From positions 23,255 through 87,254 of the forward strand of contig JBLWVL010000013.1 in assembly GCA_048268485.1 (NCBI GenBank): a DNA stretch of 64,000 nt, written 5' to 3'. Numbering within the stretch: position 1 is the stretch's first letter; each line of letters starts with the position of its first letter. A program made the translations under genes and the position numbers. The notes beneath the pieces were generated by a model. It ran no database searches, was not told the DNA's origin, and saw nothing but the letters and a program-made list of their open reading frames with translations. Below are positions 1-9,375 of the stretch, piece after piece. Source of the stretch: Oceanospirillum sp048268485. Lineage in GTDB: Bacteria; Pseudomonadota; Gammaproteobacteria; Pseudomonadales; Halomonadaceae.

Positions 1-1110
1 CTGATCTCTCTGACCGCCTTTGCTGGCAGTATTCTGAATAGCTATGATCGTTTTGCTATCCCCGCTTTTACTCCTGTGCTGCTTAATCTTTCCCTGATAG
101 CCACGGCGCTTTGGATGACTCCCTACATGGATGAGCCTGTTATGGCTCTGGCTTGGGGGGTGCTGATTGCAGGTTGTGCTCAGTTGCTTTTTCAGCTGCC
201 ATTTCTGGCCCGTATCGGGCTGATGCCTCGGCCTAAAGTTCGCTGGAAGGATGAAGGTGTCCGCAGAATTATGAAACTGATGGCACCCGCGCTGTTTGGT
301 GTTTCCGTCAGCCAGATTAATCTCCTTTTGGATACCGTACTGGCTTCTTTTCTGATCAGTGGCAGTGTCTCCTGGTTGTACTATTCTGATCGCCTGGTGG
401 AGCTGCCCTTAGGTGTGTTCGGTATTGCAGTGGCAACAGTGATTTTGCCAAGCCTGTCCACTAAGCACGCAGAAAAATCCAGTGAAGCTTTTGCTAAAAC
501 GCTGGACTGGGCGGTGCGTATGATTTTGCTGATTGCCGTTCCTGCTGCTCTGGCATTGACTGTACTGGCAGAACCTTTGCTGTTTACACTGTTTCAGTAT
601 GGCGCTATGACGGCACATGATGTTGATATGGCGGCTCTGAGTTTGCGGGCCTATGCGGTGGGTTTGCTGGCCTTTATGCTGATCAAGGTGCTTGCTCCGG
701 GGTTTTATGCCCGACAGGATACCCGGACACCGGTGAAAATCGGCATTGTCGCTATGGTGGCGAATATGCTCTTTAACCTGCTATTGGTGTTCTGGCTGGA
801 TCATGCCGGTCTTGCTCTGGCAACATCCTTGTCCGCCTTTTTGAATGCGGGCTTGCTCTGGCTGACTCTTCGTCGGGAAGGTGTGTTTGTCTGGCAGCCC
901 GGCTGGGTACGTTATTTATCGCAACTGATTCCAGCTGTGGCTGTGATGGTTGCTCTGCTGATCTGGATGATGCCGGGTGTTGAACAGTGGGCTGCATTTG
1001 GTTGGCAGCAGCGGGTATTCTGGCTCGGTTCTTTAGTGATTGTCGGTGGTGGTAGCTATCTGATTATGCTGGTTTTAGCCGGGTTGCGTTTGCGCCATAT
1101 CCGCCATTAG
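1..1110 (+). CDS. murJ: Lipid II flippase MurJ (MviN), C-terminal part
   Basis: The reading frame is open from the first base of the window, so the N-terminus lies outside. The visible 369 residues are very hydrophobic, with repeated membrane segments, and include the MurJ-like stretch S-Y-D-R-F-A-I-P-A-F-T-P and the later A-P-G-F-Y-A-R-Q-D-T-R-T-P. MurJ moves lipid-linked peptidoglycan precursors across the inner membrane (family knowledge). The gene ends with TAG at 1108-1110. ribF follows, as in many gammaproteobacteria. rpsT, often found near this junction, is not in the 208-base gap. Confidence 0.93.
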   Translation: MISLTAFAGSILNSYDRFAIPAFTPVLLNLSLIATALWMTPYMDEPVMALAWGVLIAGCAQLLFQLPFLARIGLMPRPKVRWKDEGVRRIMKLMAPALFGVSVSQINLLLDTVLASFLISGSVSWLYYSDRLVELPLGVFGIAVATVILPSLSTKHAEKSSEAFAKTLDWAVRMILLIAVPAALALTVLAEPLLFTLFQYGAMTAHDVDMAALSLRAYAVGLLAFMLIKVLAPGFYARQDTRTPVKIGIVAMVANMLFNLLLVFWLDHAGLALATSLSAFLNAGLLWLTLRREGVFVWQPGWVRYLSQLIPAVAVMVALLIWMMPGVEQWAAFGWQQRVFWLGSLVIVGGGSYLIMLVLAGLRLRHIRH

Positions 1111-1174
1111 TACTGAGTTTGCTTCAGGTAGTGAGAATCAGTGGTTGAAGGGGTGCAGTGGCGCGTAATTTCGC

Positions 1175-1180
1175 TATAAT
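1175..1180 (+). promoter_or_regulatory. Candidate -10 box upstream of ribF
   Basis: A perfect TATAAT lies in the murJ-ribF gap, about 140 bases before the chosen ribF start. No good -35 sits at the right distance, so this is a weak promoter call resting on the -10 alone. Confidence 0.35.
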
Positions 1181-1318
1181 CGGTCTCTTTTAGAAAATTC
1201 GTATGCTCAACCATTCGGCTGACATGCCAGTATGACGATCATACAAGATGAGCAGAGATGAGCCGCAAGGCAACATAAATCAGCGGGCGAAAAGTATATT
1301 ATGGACCACAGGAGCAAA

Positions 1319-2287
1319 ATGAAGCTGATACGGGGTTTGCACAATTTACGAACAGAGCATCAGGGTTGCGTAGCAACTATCGGCAACTTTGATGGTGTGC
1401 ACCTGGGTCATCAGGCTATTTTGCGCCAGGTTAAAGCTAAAGCTCTGGAGCTGGGCCTGCCATCTGTCGTTGTTGTTTTTGAGCCTCAGCCCAGAGAGTT
1501 CTTTGCATCGAGTCAGGCACCGGCTCGTTTGACGCGCTTTCGTGATAAGGTTGAGCGTTTAGCGGCCCAGGGCATTGATCGGATTCTGTGCTTACCCTTT
1601 AACCAGAAACTGGCCAGTCTTTCAGGTCGTGAGTTTATTGAAAGAGTTTTAACTCAAGGGCTTGGTGTACGCTATCTGGTTGTAGGTGATGATTTTCGTT
1701 TTGGCTGTGACCGGGCCGGAGACTTCGCTTTGCTACAGCAGGTTGGTCAGGAAACTGGTTTTGATGTTGTTAATACGACCACGTTTGAAGTCGAAGCCGA
1801 ACGAGTCAGCAGCACCCGCATTCGTACCGTTCTGGCAGGATCTGATTTTGTCCTGGCGAACAAGCTACTGGGTGTGCCCTATCAGATCGGCGGACGCGTA
1901 TTACATGGGCGTAAACTGGGACGGCAACTGGGTGTGCCAACGGCAAACCTATCATTAAAAGATAAGCAACCGGCCCTGCATGGCGTCTATACGGTTCTGC
2001 TGAATACCAGTGACGGCCTTTTGCACAAAGGTGTTGCCAATATTGGTAATCGACCCACTATTGATGGGGTTCGCCCGGCGTTGGAAGTTCATCTGTTTGA
2101 TTTTAATGGTGATCTGTATGGGCAGCGTGTACAGGTCACTTTTTGCAGTAAACTGAGGGACGAAAAGCGTTTCTCTGACGTTGCCGCCCTGCGGGACCAG
2201 ATCATGCATGATCTGCAGAATGCGCGGGATTATTTTGTACAGCATGCCAGCCAGGGTATTCCTTTGGCGAATGGTATGTCCGGCTGA
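1319..2287 (+). CDS. ribF: Bifunctional riboflavin kinase / FAD synthetase
   Basis: RibF phosphorylates riboflavin to FMN and adenylates FMN to FAD. The N-terminal nucleotidyltransferase half carries I-G-N-F-D-G-V-H-L-G-H. The C-terminal kinase half carries G-R-V-L-H-G-R-K-L-G-R-Q-L-G and P-T-A-N-L. An ATG at 1301 is possible, but ATG at 1319 gives the family N-terminus M-K-L-I-R-G-L-H-N-L and follows AGGAG at 1310-1314. That start gives 322 residues, close to the usual size. ileS follows 124 bases later on the same strand, matching the common ribF-ileS-lspA order. Confidence 0.93.
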   Translation: MKLIRGLHNLRTEHQGCVATIGNFDGVHLGHQAILRQVKAKALELGLPSVVVVFEPQPREFFASSQAPARLTRFRDKVERLAAQGIDRILCLPFNQKLASLSGREFIERVLTQGLGVRYLVVGDDFRFGCDRAGDFALLQQVGQETGFDVVNTTTFEVEAERVSSTRIRTVLAGSDFVLANKLLGVPYQIGGRVLHGRKLGRQLGVPTANLSLKDKQPALHGVYTVLLNTSDGLLHKGVANIGNRPTIDGVRPALEVHLFDFNGDLYGQRVQVTFCSKLRDEKRFSDVAALRDQIMHDLQNARDYFVQHASQGIPLANGMSG

Positions 2288-2411
2288 TTTTTCAGCCGAT
2301 GTCAGAGTGAACGCCGCTGCTGACATAAAGAAACAAACCCTACTTCCCTGATACTGGGTCACCCGATAGCCTGGTAACGGATAATTTGACAAAGAGCAGC
2401 GATTCTTAGCC

Positions 2412-5219
2412 ATGAGCGACTATAAGCATACACTCAATCTTCCGGAAACCGACTTCCCGATGCGGGGCAACCTGCCAAAGCGTGAACCTTCCCGACTGGC
2501 TCGCTGGGATGAAATCGGCCTGTACGAGAAACTGCGTAAGGCCGGTGAAGGTCGTCCAAAATTTGTTCTGCATGACGGCCCTCCGTACGCTAACGGTAAT
2601 ATTCATATTGGCCACGCAGTTAACAAAATTCTGAAAGATATGATTGTTAAGTCGCGCACCTTAGCGGGTTTTGACGCCCCTTATGTGCCGGGCTGGGATT
2701 GCCACGGTCTGCCGATTGAGCACAAGGTTGAGACTCTGATTGGCCGTGCCGGCGACAAGGTGCCTTACCGTGAGTTCCGTGCGAAATGCCGGGAGTACGC
2801 AGCAGAGCAGGTTAACGGCCAGAAAGCGGATTTCATCCGTTTAGGCATCCTTGGCGACTGGGAAAATCCGTACCTGACCATGAACTATCAGACCGAAGCG
2901 GATATTGTGCGTGCTCTTGGACGCATCGTGGAGAACGGTCATCTGGTTAAAGGCTACAAGCCGGTTTACTGGAGTGTTGTGGGTCAGTCTGCTTTGGCAG
3001 AGGCTGAGGTTGAGTATCAGGATAAAACCTCCATCGCGCTGGATGTGGCTTACACCTTTATTGATCAGGCGAAAGCACTGGAGCTGTTTGGCAACCCGGC
3101 GGGTGAAGGTGATCTGTCCGTTGTGATCTGGACCACCACCGCGTGGACACTGCCGGTCAGTCAGGCGGTATCGTTGAATGCCGCTTTTGAATATGCACTG
3201 GTTCAGCTGCGGGATCAGCGCTTTGTGCTGGCGGCCTCCATGGTGGATGACATCATGGCGCGTTGGGGTGAAGACAAGTATGAGGTGCTGGCGAAAGCCT
3301 CCGGCCAAGCGCTGGAAAACCAGCTGCTGAAACACCCGTTCTATGACAAGCAGGTGCCTGTGATTCTGGGTGACCACGTGACCACTGATGCGGGTACCGG
3401 CGCGGTGCATACAGCGCCGGATCACGGTATGGAAGATTTCGTGGCAGGTAAAGCCTATGGTCTGGGTACCATCAATCTGGTGCAGGCCAACGGTGTCTAC
3501 AGCGACGAAGCCGGCGAGTTTGCCGGTCTGCATGTATACAAAGCCGACGAGCCCGTGATGGATGCGTTGACCCGTGAAGGCAAACTGGTGCACCACAAAG
3601 CCTTTGAGCACAGCTATCCGCACTGCTGGCGTACCAAAACACCGCTGATCTATCGTGCGACGCCTCAGTGGTTTATCTCCATGGAAGAGAAGGGGCTGAA
3701 AAAGGATGCCCTGGAAGCGATTAAAGGCGTGCAGTGGTTCCCGGCCTGGGGCCAGAACCGCATCGAGTCCATGGTTGAGCAGAGTCCTGACTGGTGTGTT
3801 TCCCGTCAGCGTACCTGGGGTGTGCCGATTACGCTGTTTATCAACAAAGAAACGGACGAACTACACCCGAACACCCCGGAACTGATGGAAAAAGTCGCCC
3901 TGCTGATGGAAAAAGAAGGTATGGATGCCTGGTTTGAGCTGGATGCGGCAGAGCTGTTAGGCGATGAAGCGGATCAGTACTATAAGGTTACCGATACGCT
4001 GGATGTTTGGTTTGACTCTGGTGTGACCCATCACTCGGTATTGCGTCCCCGTGAGGAGCTGACTTTCCCGGCGGATATCTATCTGGAAGGTTCGGATCAG
4101 CACCGTGGCTGGTTCCAGTCATCCCTGAAAACGTCTATTGCAATCAATGGTTGCGCGCCTTACAAACAGGTGCTGACCCACGGCTTCACCGTGGATGAGA
4201 AAGGCTACAAGATGTCCAAGTCCTTGGGCAACGTGATTGCGCCGCAAGAGGTAACCGACTCACTGGGTGGCGATATTCTGCGTCTGTGGGTTGCGGCGAC
4301 GGATTATTCCGGTGAGATGGCGGTATCGAAACAGATTTTGCAACGTACCGCAGACTCCTATCGTCGTATTCGTAATACGGCGCGCTTCCTGTTGGCGAAC
4401 CTGAACGGCTTTAACCCGGAAACCGATATGGTGAAACCGGAAGAGATGCTGTCACTGGATCAGTGGGCAGTGGATCGTGCACTGCAGCTGCAGGGTGAAC
4501 TGGAAGCGGCTTATAACGAGTACCACTTCCTGAGTATCTATCAGAAAGTGCATAACTTTTGTGCACAGGATCTGGGTGGCTTCTATCTGGATATCATCAA
4601 AGATCGTCAGTACACCACGCAGCCGGATAGTCTGGCGCGTCGTTCCTGCCAGACCGCTTTGTATCACATCATCGAAGCGCTGGTACGCTGGGTCGCTCCA
4701 ATTCTGACCTTCACCGCAGAAGAGATCTACGAAAATATTCCGGGACAGCGTGAAGACTCTGTGTACCTGACGACCTGGTATGATGGCCTGTTCGAAATGA
4801 AAGCGGATGGCGAGAAAAACCGTGATTACTGGAACCGCATCGCAGATGTAAAAGAAGCGGTAAACAAGTCGCTGGAAGATGCCCGTAATGCCGGTACAGT
4901 AAAAGGTTCTATGTCGACAGAAGTGACCCTGTTTGCTGATGCGGAACTCAAAGCCCTGATCGAAGGTCTCGGAGATGAGCTGCGTTTTGTACTGTTGACC
5001 TCTGATGCACAGGTTGCTGATCTGGCGGATGCCGGTGACGCAGCTGACACTGAACTGACAGGCCTGAAAGTAGCGGTTAAAGCCTCTGAGCATGCTAAGT
5101 GTGGTCGTTGCTGGCACCACCGGGAAGATGTGGGTCAGCACGAAGAGCACCCTGAGCTATGCGGTCGTTGCGTGACTAACCTGCCGGATGGCGAAGGTGA
5201 GCAGCGTCAGTTTGCATAA
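2412..5219 (+). CDS. ileS: Isoleucyl-tRNA synthetase
   Basis: This class I aminoacyl-tRNA synthetase of 935 residues charges tRNA-Ile. The ATP-binding HIGH motif is at residues 65-68 (N-G-N-I-H-I-G-H) and KMSKS is at residues 600-604. The C-terminus has a zinc-finger-like C-G-R-C-W and C-G-R-C-V pair, typical of bacterial type IleS with a C-terminal Zn site. Length and motif order are complete. It sits between ribF and lspA, the usual cluster, and probably shares transcripts with them, although a strong hairpin separates it from lspA. Confidence 0.97.
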   Translation: MSDYKHTLNLPETDFPMRGNLPKREPSRLARWDEIGLYEKLRKAGEGRPKFVLHDGPPYANGNIHIGHAVNKILKDMIVKSRTLAGFDAPYVPGWDCHGLPIEHKVETLIGRAGDKVPYREFRAKCREYAAEQVNGQKADFIRLGILGDWENPYLTMNYQTEADIVRALGRIVENGHLVKGYKPVYWSVVGQSALAEAEVEYQDKTSIALDVAYTFIDQAKALELFGNPAGEGDLSVVIWTTTAWTLPVSQAVSLNAAFEYALVQLRDQRFVLAASMVDDIMARWGEDKYEVLAKASGQALENQLLKHPFYDKQVPVILGDHVTTDAGTGAVHTAPDHGMEDFVAGKAYGLGTINLVQANGVYSDEAGEFAGLHVYKADEPVMDALTREGKLVHHKAFEHSYPHCWRTKTPLIYRATPQWFISMEEKGLKKDALEAIKGVQWFPAWGQNRIESMVEQSPDWCVSRQRTWGVPITLFINKETDELHPNTPELMEKVALLMEKEGMDAWFELDAAELLGDEADQYYKVTDTLDVWFDSGVTHHSVLRPREELTFPADIYLEGSDQHRGWFQSSLKTSIAINGCAPYKQVLTHGFTVDEKGYKMSKSLGNVIAPQEVTDSLGGDILRLWVAATDYSGEMAVSKQILQRTADSYRRIRNTARFLLANLNGFNPETDMVKPEEMLSLDQWAVDRALQLQGELEAAYNEYHFLSIYQKVHNFCAQDLGGFYLDIIKDRQYTTQPDSLARRSCQTALYHIIEALVRWVAPILTFTAEEIYENIPGQREDSVYLTTWYDGLFEMKADGEKNRDYWNRIADVKEAVNKSLEDARNAGTVKGSMSTEVTLFADAELKALIEGLGDELRFVLLTSDAQVADLADAGDAADTELTGLKVAVKASEHAKCGRCWHHREDVGQHEEHPELCGRCVTNLPDGEGEQRQFA

Positions 5220-5271
5220 GCAGCTTTGAGTTCAGAAACGGGAATATCTGAACAGTGGTATATAGGAAATT

Positions 5272-5295
5272 CTGAGGCGCCTGCGGGCGCCTCAG
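5272..5295 (+). other. Perfect 10-bp hairpin between ileS and lspA
   Basis: CTGAGGCGCC and GGCGCCTCAG form a perfect 10-bp stem around a TGCG loop. Only CTTTA follows, so it is a poor intrinsic terminator. It could be an mRNA-processing or stability element, or a partial attenuator. It also argues against an lspA start upstream of it. Confidence 0.6.
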
Positions 5296-5339
5296 CTTTA
5301 CACAGAGAATTTGCCTGCGGGGAGTTGAGAAATACCGCT

Positions 5340-5852
5340 ATGGATCAAAAACAACAGGGTAGAAGTGGTCAGCTGAAATGGCTGATACTGAGTGTTCTGG
5401 TGGTGGCTCTGGACCTGTTCTCCAAAGCTTGGGTAACGGACAGTTTTAATTATGCGGAACGCCTGTATGTGTTGCCGGTGTTTGACCTGACTCTGTTGCA
5501 CAACACCGGGGCTGCCTTTAGCTTTCTGGCTGGGGAATCAGGATGGCAGCGTTGGTTTTTTGCTTTGATTGCGCTTGCTGTCAGCGGTGGTCTTGTGGTC
5601 TGGATGACAAGGCTTAAACCCAACGAAACCTGGTTAGCCTGTGCTTTGGCGCTGGTTTTGGGCGGTGCTCTGGGCAACCTGCATGACCGTATCCTATTGG
5701 GTTATGTGGTGGATTTTCTGCTGTTCCATTGGGATAACGCCTATTTTCCTGCTTTTAATCTGGCGGACGCTGCCATCACCTTGGGGGCGGGTATGCTGAT
5801 TGTAGATATGATCCGTAACCCGGAAGGTAGTAAAAAAACGGGCGACGCTTAA
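5340..5852 (+). CDS. lspA: Lipoprotein signal peptidase (signal peptidase II)
   Basis: LspA is a four-helix inner-membrane aspartic protease that removes signal peptides from lipid-modified prolipoproteins. The 170-residue product from ATG 5340 has four hydrophobic segments and both family aspartate motifs: N-L-H-D-R followed by V-V-D-F, and N-L-A-D-A. The frame stays open upstream to TTG 5226, but that would put the perfect hairpin at 5272-5295 inside the gene and add a non-family N-terminus. ATG 5340 gives the expected size. Substrates in this window would include the BamD and kexin-like lipoproteins. Confidence 0.93.
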   Translation: MDQKQQGRSGQLKWLILSVLVVALDLFSKAWVTDSFNYAERLYVLPVFDLTLLHNTGAAFSFLAGESGWQRWFFALIALAVSGGLVVWMTRLKPNETWLACALALVLGGALGNLHDRILLGYVVDFLLFHWDNAYFPAFNLADAAITLGAGMLIVDMIRNPEGSKKTGDA

Positions 5853-5944
5853 CCGCTGCAATACAGAATTCAACAGACTGTCTGATCGCAGTCTGCCATG
5901 CTGAGCTTAGATTCAGCCTGACCAACGAATAAGGTAATTGAATA

Positions 5945-6406
5945 ATGAGTGAACAACAGATCGGTCCCGGTAAACAGGTGACATTGCATTTTGCCCTGAA
6001 ATTGGCAGAAGGTGCGACAGTCGATAGTACTTTCGACAAAGATCCGGTTCGTCTGATCGTGGGCGATGGCAATCTGCCTGCGGGCTTTGAGACGCCACTG
6101 CTGGGCTTAAGCGCTGGTGCGAAAGAGGTTTTTGATGTTGAGCCGGAGCATGCCTTTGGTCAGCATAACCCGAGTAATATCCAGAAGTTGCCACGTCAGC
6201 AGTTTGCCCCGGAGCTTGAACTTGAGCCCGGCCTGATGCTGAGCTTTGCTGATAAGGCTAATGGAGAGCTGCCAGGGGTTGTTGTCGAGTTTGATGATGA
6301 GCAGGTAACAGTAGATTTTAACCACCCTCTGGCAGGGCGTGCATTGAAGTTCGAAGTGGAAATTATCGCAGTAGAAGATGCGCCGGAGCAGGCAACAGAA
6401 GCATAG
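5945..6406 (+). CDS. fkpB: FKBP-type peptidyl-prolyl isomerase, SlpA/FkpB family
   Basis: A 153-residue FKBP-like protein without a signal peptide, so cytoplasmic. The start G-K-Q-V-T-L-H-F-A-L-K-L and the SlyD-like insert (A-G-A-K-E-V-F-D-V-E-P-E-H-A-F-G) match the SlpA/FkpB subgroup of prolyl isomerases and chaperones. Its place between lspA and ispH is the conserved one in gammaproteobacteria. It follows lspA by about 90 bases and is probably co-transcribed. Confidence 0.9.
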   Translation: MSEQQIGPGKQVTLHFALKLAEGATVDSTFDKDPVRLIVGDGNLPAGFETPLLGLSAGAKEVFDVEPEHAFGQHNPSNIQKLPRQQFAPELELEPGLMLSFADKANGELPGVVVEFDDEQVTVDFNHPLAGRALKFEVEIIAVEDAPEQATEA

Positions 6407-6473
6407 TTCTGCTTTCCCTGTGTGCATTGCAATCCTATTTGTCGTTAATAAGTGATCGCTAAAGAGTAACCCC

Positions 6474-7454
6474 ATGTCAGTAACAGAAGTTAACCCGGCA
6501 CAGATGCAGATCAAACTGGCTAACCCCCGTGGTTTTTGCGCTGGAGTGGATCGCGCCATTGAGATTGTAAATCGTGCTCTGGAGACCTTTGAGCCCCCCA
6601 TCTATGTTCGCCATGAAGTGGTGCACAACAAGTTCGTGGTTAATGATCTGAAAGAGCGTGGCGCTATCTTTGTTGATGAGCTGAATGAAGTGCCTGATGA
6701 TACCATTGTGATCTTCAGCGCCCATGGGGTTTCGAAGGCGGTTCAGGATGAAGCTGATCGTCGCGGGCTAAAGGTGTTTGATGCCACCTGTCCTTTAGTA
6801 ACCAAGGTTCATCTTGAGGTCTTGCGCTACAGTAAGCAGGGGCAGGAATGCATTCTTATCGGCCATGAGGGACACCCGGAAGTGGAAGGGACCATGGGAC
6901 GTTACGATACGTCTGCCGGAGGCTCTATCTATCTTGTGGAGAACGAGGCCGATGTCGCCAGCCTTAAGGTAAGAAATCCATCTCAACTGGCCTTTGTCAC
7001 TCAGACGACTCTGTCGATGGATGATACCGCCCGGGTAATTGATGCTTTACGGGCTAGATTTCCTGAGATTCAGGGGCCGAAAAAAGACGATATCTGTTAC
7101 GCAACTCAGAATCGGCAGGATGCGGTTAAGCAGCTGGCGGCGGAATGCGATCTGGTTCTGGTGGTGGGATCGCCGAACAGTTCAAACTCTAATCGTTTAC
7201 GTGAGCTTTCTGAACGGATGAACACACAGGCATATCTCATCGACAACGCTTCAGAGATCGATCCTGCCTGGCTTGTGGGAGAGCCAAAGATCGGTATTAC
7301 TGCCGGAGCTTCTGCGCCTGCTATTCTGGTTCAACAGGTGATTGAGAAGTTAGCAGAACTCGGGGCTGCAGACCCCATCGAGCTGGAGGGGCGGGAAGAG
7401 AATGTGGTGTTTTCTATTCCTAGGGAACTGAGGCTGACGGATATCAGCGAGTAA
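6474..7454 (+). CDS. ispH: 4-hydroxy-3-methylbut-2-enyl diphosphate reductase
   Basis: IspH is the last enzyme of the non-mevalonate isoprenoid pathway. It makes IPP and DMAPP with a 4Fe-4S cluster. The three conserved cysteines are visible in G-F-C-A-G-V-D, D-A-T-C-P-L-V and I-C-Y-A-T-Q-N-R. ATG 6474 has an AAGAG ribosome site and gives 326 residues. The internal ATG at 6504 (M-Q-I-K-L-A-N-P-R-G-F) matches E. coli more closely but lacks a good ribosome site. An intrinsic terminator follows. IPP/DMAPP would be the precursor for the isoprenoid-synthase fusion at 51.9 kb. Confidence 0.96.
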   Translation: MSVTEVNPAQMQIKLANPRGFCAGVDRAIEIVNRALETFEPPIYVRHEVVHNKFVVNDLKERGAIFVDELNEVPDDTIVIFSAHGVSKAVQDEADRRGLKVFDATCPLVTKVHLEVLRYSKQGQECILIGHEGHPEVEGTMGRYDTSAGGSIYLVENEADVASLKVRNPSQLAFVTQTTLSMDDTARVIDALRARFPEIQGPKKDDICYATQNRQDAVKQLAAECDLVLVVGSPNSSNSNRLRELSERMNTQAYLIDNASEIDPAWLVGEPKIGITAGASAPAILVQQVIEKLAELGAADPIELEGREENVVFSIPRELRLTDISE

Positions 7455-7478
7455 GCGACCATTGATCGTTTGAAGTCA

Positions 7479-7519
7479 AAAGGCGCAGTTTCTGTTTCTT
7501 ACAGGTCTGCGCTTTTTTT
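7479..7519 (+). terminator. Intrinsic terminator after ispH
   Basis: GCGCAG (7483-7488) and CTGCGC (7507-7512) form the stem, preceded by AAAA and followed directly by a T run. It closes the ribF-ispH group and separates it from the convergent pilE. Confidence 0.75.
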
Positions 7520-7547
7520 ATACCCTGAACGCGGGCTCTGACAATAT

Positions 7548-7955
7548 TTACCAGCAGTGGATGGGCGATCTGGTTTCGCCTGAGGCAGATTTAGTTAATT
7601 CAATTTTGCTGCAGCCGGTATCCCCTGATTGCGAGCCGATTGCACTGGCTGTAATGCGGTACCCCACGGCTGATGGACTGGTAACGGAAAGGGTATAAAA
7701 GCCTTCACCGGATGTTGTCGCAGTATTTAACCCTGTAGCCGTCATATCAGAGGTATAACTGTTATGACTGGCTCGCCAGCGCTCCTGGGTTAGCTGTATG
7801 CGAAGAATTGCGGTATGAGCATCAATACGACGGCTTTCATAGGCGTAATTTTTGTACGAGGGATAGGCGACTGCAGCCAGAATGCCAACAATGGCAATAA
7901 CAATAAGCAGCTCGATCAGAGTAAATCCCTGTTTTGGGGGCTTAGAATCAGGCAT
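7548..7955 (-). CDS. pilE: Type IV pilus minor pilin PilE-like
   Basis: A 135-residue type IV pilin-like protein. The short leader ends K-Q-G before F-T-L-I-E, the prepilin peptidase site with the conserved Glu at mature position 5. A 20-residue hydrophobic helix (L-L-I-V-I-A-I-V-G-I-L-A-A) follows. Two cysteines near the C-terminus (G-C-S and H-C-W) fit the disulfide loop of minor pilins. An AAGGATG-type ribosome site precedes ATG 7955. It faces away from the other four pilin genes, whereas in Pseudomonas pilE lies at the end of the same operon. It is probably a minor pilin rather than the major subunit. Confidence 0.85.
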   Translation of the reverse strand: MPDSKPPKQGFTLIELLIVIAIVGILAAVAYPSYKNYAYESRRIDAHTAILRIQLTQERWRASHNSYTSDMTATGLNTATTSGEGFYTLSVTSPSAVGYRITASAIGSQSGDTGCSKIELTKSASGETRSPIHCW

Positions 7956-8091
7956 TGCACATCCTTTTGATCCTGATCAGAGGGTCGGTCATGGTAGTAC
8001 TGCTGCAGGGGCTCATCGGCGAAGAGTACTTGTGAACCCTGCGTCTGCGTGGCATGTTAAGGGAATTGTATCTGAAAAAACAGAGGGCAAT

Positions 8092-8619
8092 ATGAGAGCA
8101 AAGGGATTTACTCTGATAGAGCTGCTGATTACGTTAATTATTGTTAGTGTACTTGCGGCGGCTGCAGGCCCCAATATAAGCCAATATATAGAGCAGGAGC
8201 GGCTTCGCGGGGCTTTGTTTAACCTTAAGCAAAAGCTGGTTTATGCTCGCTCAGAGGCAATCAAACGAAATGTGACCATTTTTGTTTCGGGCTCTGCCGG
8301 AGCTGATTGGTGCATAGGTCTGAGCCTATCGGCCGATTGTGATTGCTCCTCTTCTGATCCGGCACAAGCCGATGCCTGTACCCTCGCAATGAACGGCACT
8401 CGTGTTATTCATCGCCTGACCAGTGAAGACTATTCCGGGGTCAGTATCAGCCAGTTACGAAGTTTCAGGTTTGATGGCATCAGGGGCTTACCCTGGGATT
8501 CGGGCTCTTTCGCAGGGACGATCCTTTTGAACTCAGTGTCTTACTCTGGTGCTGTTGTTATTTCCAGAATTGGCAGGGTTAAGGCGTGCGGTAATCTATC
8601 CGGTATGGAGGATTGCTGA
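8092..8619 (+). CDS. fimT: Type IV pilus minor pilin, FimT/GspH family
   Basis: A 175-residue pseudopilin starting M-R-A-K-G before F-T-L-I-E-L-L, with a hydrophobic helix after it. The middle (R-G-A-L-F-N-L-K-Q-K-L-V-Y-A-R-S-E-A-I-K-R) is typical of the GspH/FimT family. The frame is open upstream to 7882, but ATG 8092 follows AGAGGG at 8082-8087 and gives a normal short leader. It heads an operon with the pilW-, pilX- and pilV-like genes, and its TGA abuts the next ATG. Confidence 0.87.
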   Translation: MRAKGFTLIELLITLIIVSVLAAAAGPNISQYIEQERLRGALFNLKQKLVYARSEAIKRNVTIFVSGSAGADWCIGLSLSADCDCSSSDPAQADACTLAMNGTRVIHRLTSEDYSGVSISQLRSFRFDGIRGLPWDSGSFAGTILLNSVSYSGAVVISRIGRVKACGNLSGMEDC

Positions 8620-9375
8620 ATGGAACTTCATGCTCAGCACCGGTCAGGTCAGGCGGGATTTACCTTACCGGAAGTACTGATCTCTTTGGTTTTGGGTCTG
8701 TCACTTGTTAGTACTGTGATGATGGTGTACCTGGCTGCGGTCACATCCGCTGCAGACAGCAGTAGCCAGGCCCAGCTCAACCATAATTTGCGTACCAGTC
8801 TTGATCTGATTCTGAATGAACTGAGACGTGCCGGTGGCCTGGCCGGAAATGCGTTGCCTGACTCAGAGAGTGCAATGCAGAGCCTGTACAGCAATAACCC
8901 CTTTATGGACGCAGTCAGTAATCTTCGGTTATGGGATTGCAATGCTGCTTATGAGTGCCGCTGTGTCACTTACAGTTATGATCTGGATGGAGACAATGAT
9001 CCTTACACCGGAGATATGAATCACTTTGGATTTAAACTGAACAGCAGTAAGCGATTGCAAATAAGGACGGGGACCAGTGTTTCCGAGTCAGGGCCTCATC
9101 CGGGTTGTGGCTATAACCCGGCTTTGAATACCTGGGAATCCCTGACGGAAGATGACGTAAAAATCACTCATTTCTCAATGAGCTACATTGACCGCGATGG
9201 CCATATTCTTCCGGCACCTGAGGCTATTGCTATACCGGGTGGCCATGCTTGTACGGCTGGAGATAGCTGCCTTGAAGCGCGCAATCTTCAGGTTACGATC
9301 AGTGGCAGCAAAGATGGATTTTCCATGACAGTGACCGGCAAGGTGAGAGTGCGTAATGATCGCTATATCCCTTAA
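8620..9375 (+). CDS. pilW: Type IV pilus minor pilin PilW-like
   Basis: A 251-residue protein with the prepilin motif Q-A-G before F-T-L-P-E and a hydrophobic N-terminal helix. The stretch L-R-T-S-L-D-L-I-L-N-E-L-R-R-A-G-G is typical of PilW. It starts right after the fimT stop, with GGAGG at 8607-8611 inside the end of fimT, and overlaps the pilX-like gene by 20 bases. Translational coupling is likely. Minor pilins of this type prime assembly of type IV pili. Confidence 0.82.
   Translation: MELHAQHRSGQAGFTLPEVLISLVLGLSLVSTVMMVYLAAVTSAADSSSQAQLNHNLRTSLDLILNELRRAGGLAGNALPDSESAMQSLYSNNPFMDAVSNLRLWDCNAAYECRCVTYSYDLDGDNDPYTGDMNHFGFKLNSSKRLQIRTGTSVSESGPHPGCGYNPALNTWESLTEDDVKITHFSMSYIDRDGHILPAPEAIAIPGGHACTAGDSCLEARNLQVTISGSKDGFSMTVTGKVRVRNDRYIP

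Noticed and set aside
2841..3623. 260-codon frame on the minus strand inside ileS
   Set aside because: It is opposite to a complete, conserved ileS and shows no domain; it reflects codon bias of the real gene.
7882..8091. 70-codon N-terminal extension of fimT
   Set aside because: It would place a long non-pilin segment before the prepilin leader and overlap pilE; ATG 8092 has a ribosome site and normal leader.
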